Shown here piece by piece: positions 7,877 through 15,817 of a stretch of 64,000 bases of DNA (position 1 is the first letter of the stretch; each line of letters starts with the position of its first letter). Source of the DNA: VBAS01 sp964508655 (GTDB taxonomy: Bacteria; Bacteroidota; Bacteroidia; Chitinophagales; Chitinophagaceae); the NCBI GenBank assembly GCA_964508655.1, contig CAZDUO010000004.1, forward strand, positions 35,940 through 99,939, given 5' to 3'. The translations under genes were made by a program, and so were the position numbers. The notes below the pieces were generated by a model. It was not told the DNA's origin. It saw only the letters and a list, made by a program, of their open reading frames with translations, and ran no database searches.

Positions 7877-9856
7877 TTATTTTGATTTGGTATAAAAGTT
7901 TACGAGGGGAATATCCACCGCCAAAAACAGTTGCCAGCGGAATGGTCTTGTGTCTTTATTCAACACAGTAATATTTTCTTTTTCCACTTTCGATAATAGC
8001 GGCGACCAGTTGAAACCGCCGCCAAACGAAAGGGGTATTTTCGGCAGACCAAACGCAGCATGCAACCCCGGAGAGAAAATCTGGTTGAGCCTGATTTTAA
8101 TATCATTTGCCAGCGTATCATTAAAATTGGAAAAGCGGTAAGCCACCAGCGGGCTGATATCAATCACCGTTGCAAACAGGGAAAACGACGATGGCCTGTA
8201 TTTATCCGGTTCTTTTTTTTCAGGATTGCCAAGCCCCAAGCTGAAAGTAACACCTACGGGAGCATACACACCGCCCACATCCACAAACTTCGTGTCTGTT
8301 TTTTGCCGCTGCCTGCCGCCATATACTCCCACATAGGCATTGATGGCAATATTAAAACCGGAATGTTTTTTTATGGAAGCGCTTCCTACAGGAAGCACCA
8401 CCGATTCGATGGCCTTCTCCACTTCATCGGAGCTTTTTGCCTGCACCACGTTGGCGGCGAAAGAACCAAATTTTACCAGGAAGCCTGTGAAGCTTTTCAT
8501 GTCTTCACTGTTCTCCGCATGTTTTGTGATAAAATGCAGCGTGGCAGAGATAGCGCCGCTGTAATTGCGAACTGAAATATCATGAGCAATTTCCATCACT
8601 TCCTTTGCGGTATTGAAAGTATTCATCACTTTGCCCGATAATTTTAACCCGGGCACCAGCGATTCTACCTGCTGAATCTGATCGAGAAAATTATTCAGCG
8701 ACTCAAACATGGCATTGCCGTATTCCGAAAAATCGAGCTCGCCTTTTGCTTTGGCTTCTTTCAGTGCTTTCCATGCTGCTGCAATTTTTTCCGCTTCATC
8801 CACCAGTTCTTCATAGTATGCTTCCAGGTTATGAATGGTAGCCATTATATTCTGCGCCAGGCGTTCGGCCACACGGATTTCGTTGATGAATATTAATTCG
8901 CTTTTTATCTGCTGGTAAACCAGCCCGCAAAAAATACGCAGCGCCACCGGGTCGCCGGCGAGTGAATCAAATTCAGTTTTTGAAATATAGCTTCTGCCGG
9001 CCGTATTGCTCCTGAAACTCATGCTGAGAATATCGAGCAGCCGCAAAGAATTTTTCAATACATCATCCTGTAAAATGCCGCCGAGGTATCCGGGCCCGGC
9101 CAGGTTATGAATAATATCGGGCAGTTTTTGCCCTGATAAAATACCCTGGCCCAGCGCCAGGGCTGATAACACAAGTTTACCCCTGTCGCCGGAAAAAAAT
9201 GATTTGATTGCCTCAAGTCTTTTCCTGGCTTTGTCTTCATGTTGTGCCGGGTCCACGTCTTTAAATTTCGGGATGTTGACAAGCAATTCCTTCAAATCCT
9301 TGTCAAACGATTCACGCAGCGTATTGATAATATTGGAGTATTCCCATGCTTTGAAGTTTTCAACCAGTTCCTGTGTCCTGGGAAAAAGGATTTTAAATTC
9401 GGGGAATTTTTTTTCGTCAGCCAGGTTTTCAAAAAAGGAAACATAGAGTTCTTCCTTTGTTCTCTTCACCAGGAATTTGGCCAGCCCGTCGGCGAAGGTG
9501 GTGACATCGAGGCCGCCGATGGATGAAAGAATTGATTTGCCTGCTGCAAAAGCCGTCACTCCTAATGCAGGCGTAACATTGAAATATGGAGCAAGCAGCG
9601 GATTAAAATTAGGGTTAGCCGGGTTATCGGTTATAATTGCATCCTTTACATCTGCCCAGTTAGTTGTATCAGGCAGATTGGTGCAATATTTTTTAATAAT
9701 AATCCCGACTGCATTCAGGGATGCAGGATCACTTTTGAATACCCGTGTTGCGGGGTTATAGTGCCCGGACAGTTCTAAGGCGTCATAGTAAGCAATCTGC
9801 GATTGGGCTGAAAAAGTTATCAGCAGGTAAATCCAGAGCAAAAGGTTTCGTTTCAT
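7877..9856 (-). CDS. unrecognised secreted protein with long helical region and beta-rich C-terminus
   Basis: 659 residues, not recognised. A clear signal peptide (MKRNLLLWIYLLITFSAQSQ) ends at SQ-IAYY. Residues about 60-480 are predominantly helical, with hydrophobic glycine/alanine patches (SALALGQGILSG, ALGVTAFAAGKSILSSIGG) and a charged helical stretch around 340-390. From about residue 490 the pattern changes to alternating strands (AINAYVGVYGG, APVGVTFSLGLG, SLFATVIDISPLVAYRF, FLAVDIPLVNFY), which suggests an outer-membrane barrel or barrel-like domain. It sits 12 bp downstream of the subtilase and 6 bp upstream of the M15 peptidase. Export to the periplasm or outer membrane is inferred; no function is claimed. 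Confidence 0.85.
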   Translation of the reverse strand: MKRNLLLWIYLLITFSAQSQIAYYDALELSGHYNPATRVFKSDPASLNAVGIIIKKYCTNLPDTTNWADVKDAIITDNPANPNFNPLLAPYFNVTPALGVTAFAAGKSILSSIGGLDVTTFADGLAKFLVKRTKEELYVSFFENLADEKKFPEFKILFPRTQELVENFKAWEYSNIINTLRESFDKDLKELLVNIPKFKDVDPAQHEDKARKRLEAIKSFFSGDRGKLVLSALALGQGILSGQKLPDIIHNLAGPGYLGGILQDDVLKNSLRLLDILSMSFRSNTAGRSYISKTEFDSLAGDPVALRIFCGLVYQQIKSELIFINEIRVAERLAQNIMATIHNLEAYYEELVDEAEKIAAAWKALKEAKAKGELDFSEYGNAMFESLNNFLDQIQQVESLVPGLKLSGKVMNTFNTAKEVMEIAHDISVRNYSGAISATLHFITKHAENSEDMKSFTGFLVKFGSFAANVVQAKSSDEVEKAIESVVLPVGSASIKKHSGFNIAINAYVGVYGGRQRQKTDTKFVDVGGVYAPVGVTFSLGLGNPEKKEPDKYRPSSFSLFATVIDISPLVAYRFSNFNDTLANDIKIRLNQIFSPGLHAAFGLPKIPLSFGGGFNWSPLLSKVEKENITVLNKDTRPFRWQLFLAVDIPLVNFYTKSK

Positions 9857-9868
9857 TTTTTTTAATTT

Positions 9869-10966
9869 TTATTGGGCAAGTAACAATTTCAATGCTGCCA
9901 CCGGATCAAGTATTCCCCAGCCATAATCAAGTATATTATAGGTTGTACCCGTATTTATATCAGCGCTTCTTTTAAGAATATCAAACAACCCGATATTGTG
10001 CAGCGCTTTATTTTGATTTTTCGCAATAGCCTTTAATAAGGCAATGACACCTGCAGCAAATGGAGTGGAAAAACTTGTACCGCTGACTTTGTTAGCGGGG
10101 TTTGAAACGGAAAATAAAGCTTCACCCGGTCCCATTAAATCAAGAAAATTGCTTTTGGAAGATGCCCTGCTTCTTTTTTTATTCCTGTCAATGCCCCCAA
10201 TGGATAAACATTCCGGAAATGATGCCGGGAAATTATCAACAGGGAATCCTAATCCGCCGCTGTCACCTGCAGCAGCAAGAATTGTAATATCGCCGGCATA
10301 CGCTGTTTTTATTAGATCATGTATAGAATCAAAATTCTCATCTTTTGCCAGGCTGAAACTTAAAGAGATTACATCCGGATTAAATGCGATTGCTTTGCTT
10401 AATCCTTTTAAAATTGATTTTGTGTCCCGTTCACCCGCTTCATTGGTTATTTTCACTACCAGCAGGCTGCATTCAGGCGCTACTCCGAAAAGTGTGGCAC
10501 CGGTTGCACATAATATAGCTGTGCAATCAGTTCCGTGTCCGAAGACATCATCCTGGCAATGTTCCTTTAAATCTGAGTCAAGTACCGCATTATAATATGT
10601 GATACCGGATTTATCTTTAAAATCAGCAAGATTATAATTTAAACCCGAGTCTAATATGGCTACTTTTATTCCCTGCCCCCTGGAAAATTTCCATAGTTCA
10701 TCAATCTTAAAGTCAACAAATCCCCAGTCTTTTTTTGTTATTGTTGTTTCAGTTGTTAGGTTAACATTTGTTTCCAGCTCCACTCCCCCGGCCCAATAAA
10801 AAAATCCATCGGCTGCCCGGTACCAGTCATTTATGCCGTCAAGGGATTCGCCTTTCACTTTTTCCAGTACATCAATCACCGAACCTGCATCGAGGTGCCC
10901 TGCAGACAGGGTATCGTTGCCCGGCTGCGTACGACGGAATAAATTTTTTGTGAGTGTCGCTTTCAT
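9869..10966 (-). CDS. SH3-domain S8 (subtilisin-like) serine protease without signal peptide
   Basis: 365 residues. Residues 5-62 form an SH3-like domain (NLFRRTQPG, then DWYRAADGFFYW). The peptidase domain follows: catalytic Asp106 in VAILDSGLN, His144 in FGHGTDC, Ser298 in SGTSFSTPFAAG. The position that normally carries the oxyanion-hole Asn (AAGN) reads AAGD (Asp235), an uncommon substitution that may alter activity. There is no signal peptide, no propeptide and no sorting domain, so the protein seems to start out in the cytoplasm. It lies 9 bp after the inner-membrane protein and 12 bp before the secreted helical protein, in the middle of the four-gene cassette. Confidence 0.92.
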   Translation of the reverse strand: MKATLTKNLFRRTQPGNDTLSAGHLDAGSVIDVLEKVKGESLDGINDWYRAADGFFYWAGGVELETNVNLTTETTITKKDWGFVDFKIDELWKFSRGQGIKVAILDSGLNYNLADFKDKSGITYYNAVLDSDLKEHCQDDVFGHGTDCTAILCATGATLFGVAPECSLLVVKITNEAGERDTKSILKGLSKAIAFNPDVISLSFSLAKDENFDSIHDLIKTAYAGDITILAAAGDSGGLGFPVDNFPASFPECLSIGGIDRNKKRSRASSKSNFLDLMGPGEALFSVSNPANKVSGTSFSTPFAAGVIALLKAIAKNQNKALHNIGLFDILKRSADINTGTTYNILDYGWGILDPVAALKLLLAQ

Positions 10967-10975
10967 TAAAAATTA

Positions 10976-12295
10976 TTACCCGGTAATTTCTTTTCCATCG
11001 GCGCCTTTAATTGGCGTACCGGCTGCAGCAGCACCCGCCGGCTTATCCAGCGCTGATGTGTTTACCGGCCTGGGTCCGCTTTCTCTCAGCTTGATAAACT
11101 TATTGAGCAGGTCGAACCAGAACGGCGCCCCCAGCGATACGGCCAGCGCTGTAAGCAGCCAACCCAGCAATTTCAGCTTGACGCTGTTCTGGTAGGGCGG
11201 CTTCATTCGTTTTTCCTTCAGGCATTTTTTAAATTCAGCGCCTTGTCTTTTCCGGTACTCCGTTTTCTGCTCTTCGGTCTTTGCATATTTTATCAGCGTA
11301 TCATAATTGGAAACTGACTGACGGCAACCAGCCGTGTCGCTTCGCTTGGGAATGCCCCGCAGGCCCAGTACGCCCATGGCCTCAGCGGCGCTTTTGCTCA
11401 ATTCATTGTAGGTTGATTCAAGAAATTTATCGGTCACCGGCGATTTTATTGTGGAGTCAAAGGAAGTAACCGTGGTATCGCCATTGCGGATTTCAGTTTT
11501 TGTCACTTTTACTTTCTGCATCGAATCAATTGCGGCGCCAAACGTCTGTTGGTGACTGATGGCCATCTGCACCAGCTGCTCTCTCGCTTTTTTATCTTTC
11601 ATCAGAATGCGTGCAATGGCAATGGCATCCACATTAAAAATAATGGCCATCGCCAGCCCGATAAGCATCAGGATGGTTTGTGTCTGTTTTTTATACCAGC
11701 CGGTGGCTCTTTCCATGGTTTCTTCAAACCAGTCTTCAAGCTTCAGCTTAAACAGGTAGACATCCTGTCTTGCATCGGCAAACAGATTCATCAGGTTTTT
11801 CAACGTTTCATTATTGATCCCATGGGTATGTTGTGGATTGTTTTTATTTTCCTCTTTTATCTTCCGAAGTTCATTCCAGATCAATTCCGATTCACTTTTT
11901 GTTCTCCCGTCATAATCATCGCCCCGAAGCAAATGAATAATTGTCTGGGAAAAATTGTGTGCATGCAGGTACGATGGTTTGCTGAATATTTTATCCTCGC
12001 CGAGGTATTTAATGGTGGGATGCCTGTAAAACCGATCCAGTAAAGTAGTGCCTTTAAAGGGATGAAAAAACCAGGTTACCATGTTTTGGGTTTCGGTTTT
12101 CAGCGTGGACAATCCCTGGGTTTCGGCCTGGCCGGCGTCATCTTCCAGCATTCTTCTTAAGGCTTTCTGCAGCATGCGGCCCCGCAGGTTCAGCCAGCGG
12201 GCAATGATTTCCTGCAGGATGGTGGCCAGTAAACTGTACAGGAGAAAAACAAAAATTAAACCGGTAACAACATCAAGGACCACATTGTTGAACAT
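10976..12295 (-). CDS. unrecognised inner-membrane protein, first gene of the cassette
   Basis: 439 residues from the ATG at 12295 (MFNNVVLDVVTG); a TTG-initiated extension to 12328 is possible but less likely. Three hydrophobic segments are visible: about 4-28 (GLIFVFLLYSLLATILQEII), about 208-232 (TILMLIGLAMAIIFNVDAIA) and about 377-400 (LGWLLTALAVSLGAPFWF followed by DLLNKFIKLR). Between the second and third lies a polar domain of about 140 residues with two cysteines. The last 30 residues are Pro/Ala/Gly-rich. I do not recognise a named domain. The GAPFWFDLLNK block looks like a conserved family signature. It heads the operon that begins at the palindromic promoter near 12433-12479. Confidence 0.85.
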   Translation of the reverse strand: MFNNVVLDVVTGLIFVFLLYSLLATILQEIIARWLNLRGRMLQKALRRMLEDDAGQAETQGLSTLKTETQNMVTWFFHPFKGTTLLDRFYRHPTIKYLGEDKIFSKPSYLHAHNFSQTIIHLLRGDDYDGRTKSESELIWNELRKIKEENKNNPQHTHGINNETLKNLMNLFADARQDVYLFKLKLEDWFEETMERATGWYKKQTQTILMLIGLAMAIIFNVDAIAIARILMKDKKAREQLVQMAISHQQTFGAAIDSMQKVKVTKTEIRNGDTTVTSFDSTIKSPVTDKFLESTYNELSKSAAEAMGVLGLRGIPKRSDTAGCRQSVSNYDTLIKYAKTEEQKTEYRKRQGAEFKKCLKEKRMKPPYQNSVKLKLLGWLLTALAVSLGAPFWFDLLNKFIKLRESGPRPVNTSALDKPAGAAAAGTPIKGADGKEITG

Positions 12296-12432
12296 AGCAG
12301 CAGTTTTTAGTTTTATTCGGCCGGGCAAATATTGGCCGGCAAAAAATTCATTGCAAGGTTTAAATCACGGTTTGCTATCCCGTGTTTTCACGGTGACAAG
12401 GCAGGTTTTAACAGGAGCCGGCGATGGAACTT

Positions 12433-12479
12433 TGAAGGTAAACTATTAAAGCAGGCAAGGCAATACCCGCTTTGTGGTA
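12433..12479 (-). promoter_or_regulatory. palindromic promoter of the four-gene cassette
   Basis: Read on the minus strand: TACCACAAAGCGGGTA (12479-12464), TTG (12463-12461), a 20-base spacer, then TACCTTCA (12440-12433), a partial match to TAnnTTTG. The arrangement repeats that found before the response regulator at 15754. The leader to the start codon is about 130 bases. The rest of 12296-12508 shows no gene. Confidence 0.5.
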
Positions 12480-12508
12480 TTTGGCAAAATGAAAAAAGAT
12501 AACAGCAT

Positions 12509-13648
12509 TCAGAGGCGCTGCTGCAGGCGGGTTATCATTTCAGTTTTCCAGCTTTCAAATTTCGCTTCGGTTATTTTTTTTCTTGCCTCTGCCATCAGCC
12601 ACATGTAAAAAGCAAGGTTGTGCAGGCTGGCAATGGTTAATCCCAGTATTTCTTTTGATTTAATCAAATGCCGCAGGTACGATTTGCTGTACCGGTTGCT
12701 CACTTCACCATCCAGCCCGCTGTCAATGGGTGAAAAATCATGTTCCCATTTTTTATTGTCAATGTTTATCACACCTTGCGTGGTAAAGAGCATGGCATTG
12801 CGTCCGTTTCGGGTGGGCATCACGCAGTCAAACATATCCACGCCCATGCTGATGCATTGCAGCAAATTCCAGGGTGTGCCTACACCCATCAGGTAGCGGG
12901 GTTTGTCTTTTGGCAGGTGATGGCAGCAAAAATCACATATTTCATACATCACTTCCTGCGACTCACCCACACTCAGGCCACCGATGGCATTGCCCGCTGC
13001 CTGCTTTGATGCAATGTATTCGCAGGAGTGTTTGCGAAGGTCTTTATGCGTGCCGCCCTGCACAATGGGAAAAAGATATTGATGATAGCCGTATTTTTCT
13101 TTTGTGTGGCTGAACTGATGTAAACAGCGGTCGAGCCAGCGGTGTGTAAGCTCCATGCTTTTTTTGGCATAGTGATGATCGCTGCCACCGGGCGGGCATT
13201 CATCAAAGGCCATGATTATATCTGCCCCGATGCTGCGCTGGATATCCACTACATTTTCCGGCGTGAACAGATGCCGGCTGCCGTCAATATGGCTTTGAAA
13301 GGTGACGCCTTCTTCTTTAATCTTTCTTGTTCCCGATAATGAAAAAACCTGGTAGCCGCCGCTGTCGGTAAGAATCGGTTTTTGCCAGTTGATAAACCGG
13401 TGAAGCCCGCCGGCTTTTTCAATGGTTTCAATTCCCGGCCGCAGGTACAGGTGATACGTATTTCCCAAAATGATTTGCGCATTTACATCTTCGGCAAGCT
13501 GCTTTTGTGTAATGGCTTTCACACTTCCTGCGGTGCCCACGGGCATAAAAACGGGAGTAAGCACCTCGCCATGAGCGGTGCTGAATTTTCCTGCTCTTGC
13601 GTTGGAAAGTGTATCGGTTTTTTCAACCTGGAAAAATATGGACGTCAT
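12509..13648 (-). CDS. tgt: tRNA guanosine(34) transglycosylase
   Basis: 379 residues from the ATG at 13648; the longer frame upstream is not conserved in character. Tgt exchanges guanine 34 for preQ1 in GUN-anticodon tRNAs. The catalytic Asp95 (LTDSGGYQVFSL), the GGLSVGE loop and Asp274 (MFDCVMPTRNGRNA) are present. The zinc site of most bacterial enzymes (CxCxxC followed by His) is absent: the corresponding stretch reads SGLDGEVSNRYSKSYL, although SLHNLAFY still follows. From memory this is a lineage trait of Bacteroidota Tgt, not a sign of decay. The gene faces the glycosyltransferase gene divergently. Confidence 0.95.
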   Translation of the reverse strand: MTSIFFQVEKTDTLSNARAGKFSTAHGEVLTPVFMPVGTAGSVKAITQKQLAEDVNAQIILGNTYHLYLRPGIETIEKAGGLHRFINWQKPILTDSGGYQVFSLSGTRKIKEEGVTFQSHIDGSRHLFTPENVVDIQRSIGADIIMAFDECPPGGSDHHYAKKSMELTHRWLDRCLHQFSHTKEKYGYHQYLFPIVQGGTHKDLRKHSCEYIASKQAAGNAIGGLSVGESQEVMYEICDFCCHHLPKDKPRYLMGVGTPWNLLQCISMGVDMFDCVMPTRNGRNAMLFTTQGVINIDNKKWEHDFSPIDSGLDGEVSNRYSKSYLRHLIKSKEILGLTIASLHNLAFYMWLMAEARKKITEAKFESWKTEMITRLQQRL

Positions 13649-13820
13649 ACCGGTTGCATTGTGCTTCACTTGTATTGACCTGCAAAATAACAGGGAATAA
13701 ATAAATAAACAGGTAACCGGCAAAACAACTCCGGTTAAAACTTTCTTTTCAACACCTGTGCAATCATTTTAAAACCCGAACCCCGAACCTGCTTTATTTT
13801 CGCAACCTTGCAAGCCGCTT

Positions 13821-14960
13821 ATGAGATTTTCATTTTTACAGCAGTTCAACTGGTTCGAAATTGCGTTTTATGCTTTTGCTGCCGTGGCTGCCATCCAGCT
13901 TTTTTATTACCTGTGGTTCTTCAGCCGGGTGGCTTTTTTCAAACCCCGCAAAAAAATACGCAGCCAGCAGCATCCTGTTTCAGTAATTGTGTGTGCAAGG
14001 GATGAAGACGAAAACCTTGCCCGGCACCTGCCCGGCCTGCTGGTGCAGGAGTACTCATCCACCTACGAGGTGATTGTTGTAAACGATAATTCAGTGGACG
14101 ATTCAAAATACATTTTACAGGAACTGAAAAAAACTTTCAAAGACCGGTTGCATATTGTGGAGCTTACGCAGGAAGCCAAACTCATCAGCGGCAAAAAATA
14201 CCCCCTGAGCATCGGCATCAAAGAAGCCAACCACGAAGTGCTGCTGCTCACCGATGCCGACTGTGTGCCGGCCAGCGAGCACTGGATAAAAAAAATGCAG
14301 GAAGCCTATGCTGACGGTATTGAAATTGTGCTTGGTTATGGCGCCTACCACAAGCGGCCGGGGCTGCTGAATAAATTGGTTCGCTTCGAAACCTTTCATT
14401 CCGCCATGCAATACCTGTCATTTGCCCTGGCAGGCATACCTTACATGGGCGTAGGCCGCAATCTTTCTTATAAAAAAGAACTGTTTTTCCGGCACAAGGG
14501 ATTCTCATCCATCAATCATATTCCCGGCGGCGATGATGACCTGTTTGTAAACAAAGCCGCCACCTCTAAAAATGTGGCGGTGGTGATTGATAAAGACGCC
14601 GCCACACTTTCCCTGCCCCGCAAAACATGGAAAAGCTGGGTGAGCCAGAAATACCGGCATTACTCTACGGCAAAATATTACAAAGCCCCGCACAAGTTTT
14701 TACTCGGGCTTTATACCGCCAGCCAGTTCCTTTTTTATCCTTTGCTTCTGACGGCTGCAATTTTTTATAGCTGGAAACTTTCACTTATACTATTTGGAAT
14801 AAGGTTTCTTGTTCAGGGTATCATTTATTTTTTGGCCATGAAAAAACTGAATGAAAAAGACCTCTGGCCTTATTTCCTTTTTCTCGATATCTGGATGTTC
14901 TTTTATTACATCATCTTTGCCCGCTCGCTGTGGAATAAGCCGCGGCGTAACTGGAGTTAA
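13821..14960 (+). CDS. membrane-anchored family 2 glycosyltransferase
   Basis: 379 residues. One membrane segment lies near residues 13-35, the GT-A domain spans about 50-280, and two or three membrane segments follow at about 295-365. Catalytic marks: VIVCARDEDENL, VVNDNSVDDS, LLTDADCVP (DxD-type), the acceptor-binding GGDDDLFVN and the QKYRHYSTAK motif that stands where processive enzymes have QxxRW. It probably transfers a sugar to a lipid or polysaccharide at the cytoplasmic face. The substrate cannot be told. A TATTTTCG element (13795-13802) could be its -7 box; no good -33 element was found. Confidence 0.88.
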   Translation: MRFSFLQQFNWFEIAFYAFAAVAAIQLFYYLWFFSRVAFFKPRKKIRSQQHPVSVIVCARDEDENLARHLPGLLVQEYSSTYEVIVVNDNSVDDSKYILQELKKTFKDRLHIVELTQEAKLISGKKYPLSIGIKEANHEVLLLTDADCVPASEHWIKKMQEAYADGIEIVLGYGAYHKRPGLLNKLVRFETFHSAMQYLSFALAGIPYMGVGRNLSYKKELFFRHKGFSSINHIPGGDDDLFVNKAATSKNVAVVIDKDAATLSLPRKTWKSWVSQKYRHYSTAKYYKAPHKFLLGLYTASQFLFYPLLLTAAIFYSWKLSLILFGIRFLVQGIIYFLAMKKLNEKDLWPYFLFLDIWMFFYYIIFARSLWNKPRRNWS

Positions 14961-14976
14961 AAGAAATTGTCCGGTT

Positions 14977-15047
14977 GTTAAATGGTTATATGGTAAATGG
15001 CTAATGAGATTTTTTTATGACTATTTAACCATCATGCAATCAAACCA
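14977..15047. repeat. inverted pair of degenerate octamer arrays upstream of rsmG
   Basis: The left arm GTTAAATG-GTTATATG-GTAAATG-GCTAATGA (14977-15007) and the right arm TTAACCAT-CATGCAAT-CAAACCAT (ending 15048) are imperfect inverted copies. The first possible ATG of rsmG at 15047 falls in the right arm, which favours the ATG at 15062. Confidence 0.5.
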
Positions 15048-15061
15048 TGCTGTCTGCTGTC

Positions 15062-15733
15062 ATGAACATCATCCTGAAATATTTTTCTGATTTCACGCCA
15101 AAACAACTGGAGCAGCTGGCAGCGCTGGAACCCTTGTACCGGGACTGGAACAGCCGGATTAATGTGATTTCGAGAAAAGATATGGATGGCCTTTATGAAA
15201 AGCATGTGCTGCATTCTCTTTCCATCGCCGCTGTTTTTAATTTTGAACCCGGTGCTGAAATTCTTGACCTGGGTACCGGCGGAGGGTTTCCCGGCATTCC
15301 GCTGGCTATTTATTTTCCGCAGGTAAAATTTCATCTCGTTGACAGCATTGCAAAAAAAATAAAAGTGGTGAATGCGGTGGCTGAAGCGCTGGAATTGCAA
15401 AACGTCAGCACACAACAGGCACGGGCTGAAGAGATCAAAAACCGGAAATTTGATTTTGTCGTTTCCCGCGCCGTGGCGCCGCTGAAAGATTTGTGGAAAT
15501 GGAGCAGGCCATTGCTTGCTCATAAGTCAATAGTCAATAGTGCAGAGTCAGCCCAACAATCGACTCATGACTCACGACTCACGACTCGCAAACCCGGCCT
15601 CATCTGCCTCAAAGGCGGCCACCTTGCCAAAGAAATACAGGATAGCGGCACCCGGCCCCATATTATCGAACTGGCTGAACTATTCAGGGAAGAGTATTTT
15701 AGGGAGAAATACCTGCTTTTTGTGTCCCGATAA
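15062..15733 (+). CDS. rsmG: 16S rRNA (guanine(527)-N(7))-methyltransferase RsmG
   Basis: 223 residues from 15062 (MNIILKYFSDF); an ATG at 15047 would add five residues but lies inside a repeat arm. RsmG methylates G527 of 16S rRNA using SAM. Motifs: RDWNSRINVISRKD, HVLHSLS, the SAM-binding LDLGTGGGFPGIPLA, and VVSRAVAPL. Near residue 153 the protein carries 23 extra residues (nucleotides 15521-15589) encoded by short tandem repeats. They fall between WKWSRPLLA and KPGLICLKGG, where homologues run straight on. The reading frame is kept, so the gene is probably functional. It ends 84 bp before the response regulator, which has its own promoter. Confidence 0.93.
   Translation: MNIILKYFSDFTPKQLEQLAALEPLYRDWNSRINVISRKDMDGLYEKHVLHSLSIAAVFNFEPGAEILDLGTGGGFPGIPLAIYFPQVKFHLVDSIAKKIKVVNAVAEALELQNVSTQQARAEEIKNRKFDFVVSRAVAPLKDLWKWSRPLLAHKSIVNSAESAQQSTHDSRLTTRKPGLICLKGGHLAKEIQDSGTRPHIIELAELFREEYFREKYLLFVSR
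15521..15589. repeat. heptamer tandem repeats inserted inside rsmG
   Basis: 69 bases, exactly 23 codons. The left part holds AGTCAAT twice. The right part is four heptamers: GACTCAT, GACTCAC, GACTCAC, GACTCGC (15562-15589). The two parts are partly inverted copies of one another. Confidence 0.75.
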
Positions 15734-15753
15734 TTTTTTTCCACAAAAAAAAC

Positions 15754-15798
15754 TACCACAAAGTGGTATTGCAGGGTTTTAACTGGCGCTTAATTTTG
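15754..15798 (+). promoter_or_regulatory. palindromic promoter of the response regulator
   Basis: A perfect palindrome TACCAC-AAA-GTGGTA (15754-15768) overlaps the -33 element TTG (15769-15771). After 19 bases comes TAATTTTG (15791-15798), a full match to the Bacteroidota -7 consensus TAnnTTTG. The ATG follows at 15818. The inverted repeat suits a dimeric NarL-type regulator, suggesting autoregulation. Confidence 0.7.
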
Positions 15799-15817
15799 GG
15801 TTATCAATGAAATAACC

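Noticed and set aside
7262..12295. The four-gene cassette as a prophage remnant
   Set aside because: No integrase, capsid, tail or terminase gene is present, gene composition and flanking are not phage-like, and one gene has a bacterial signal peptide with a barrel-like end; only the M15 peptidase recalls a phage lysin.
15062..15733. rsmG as a pseudogene because of the repeat insertion
   Set aside because: The insertion is exactly 23 codons, there is no stop or frameshift, and all catalytic motifs remain.
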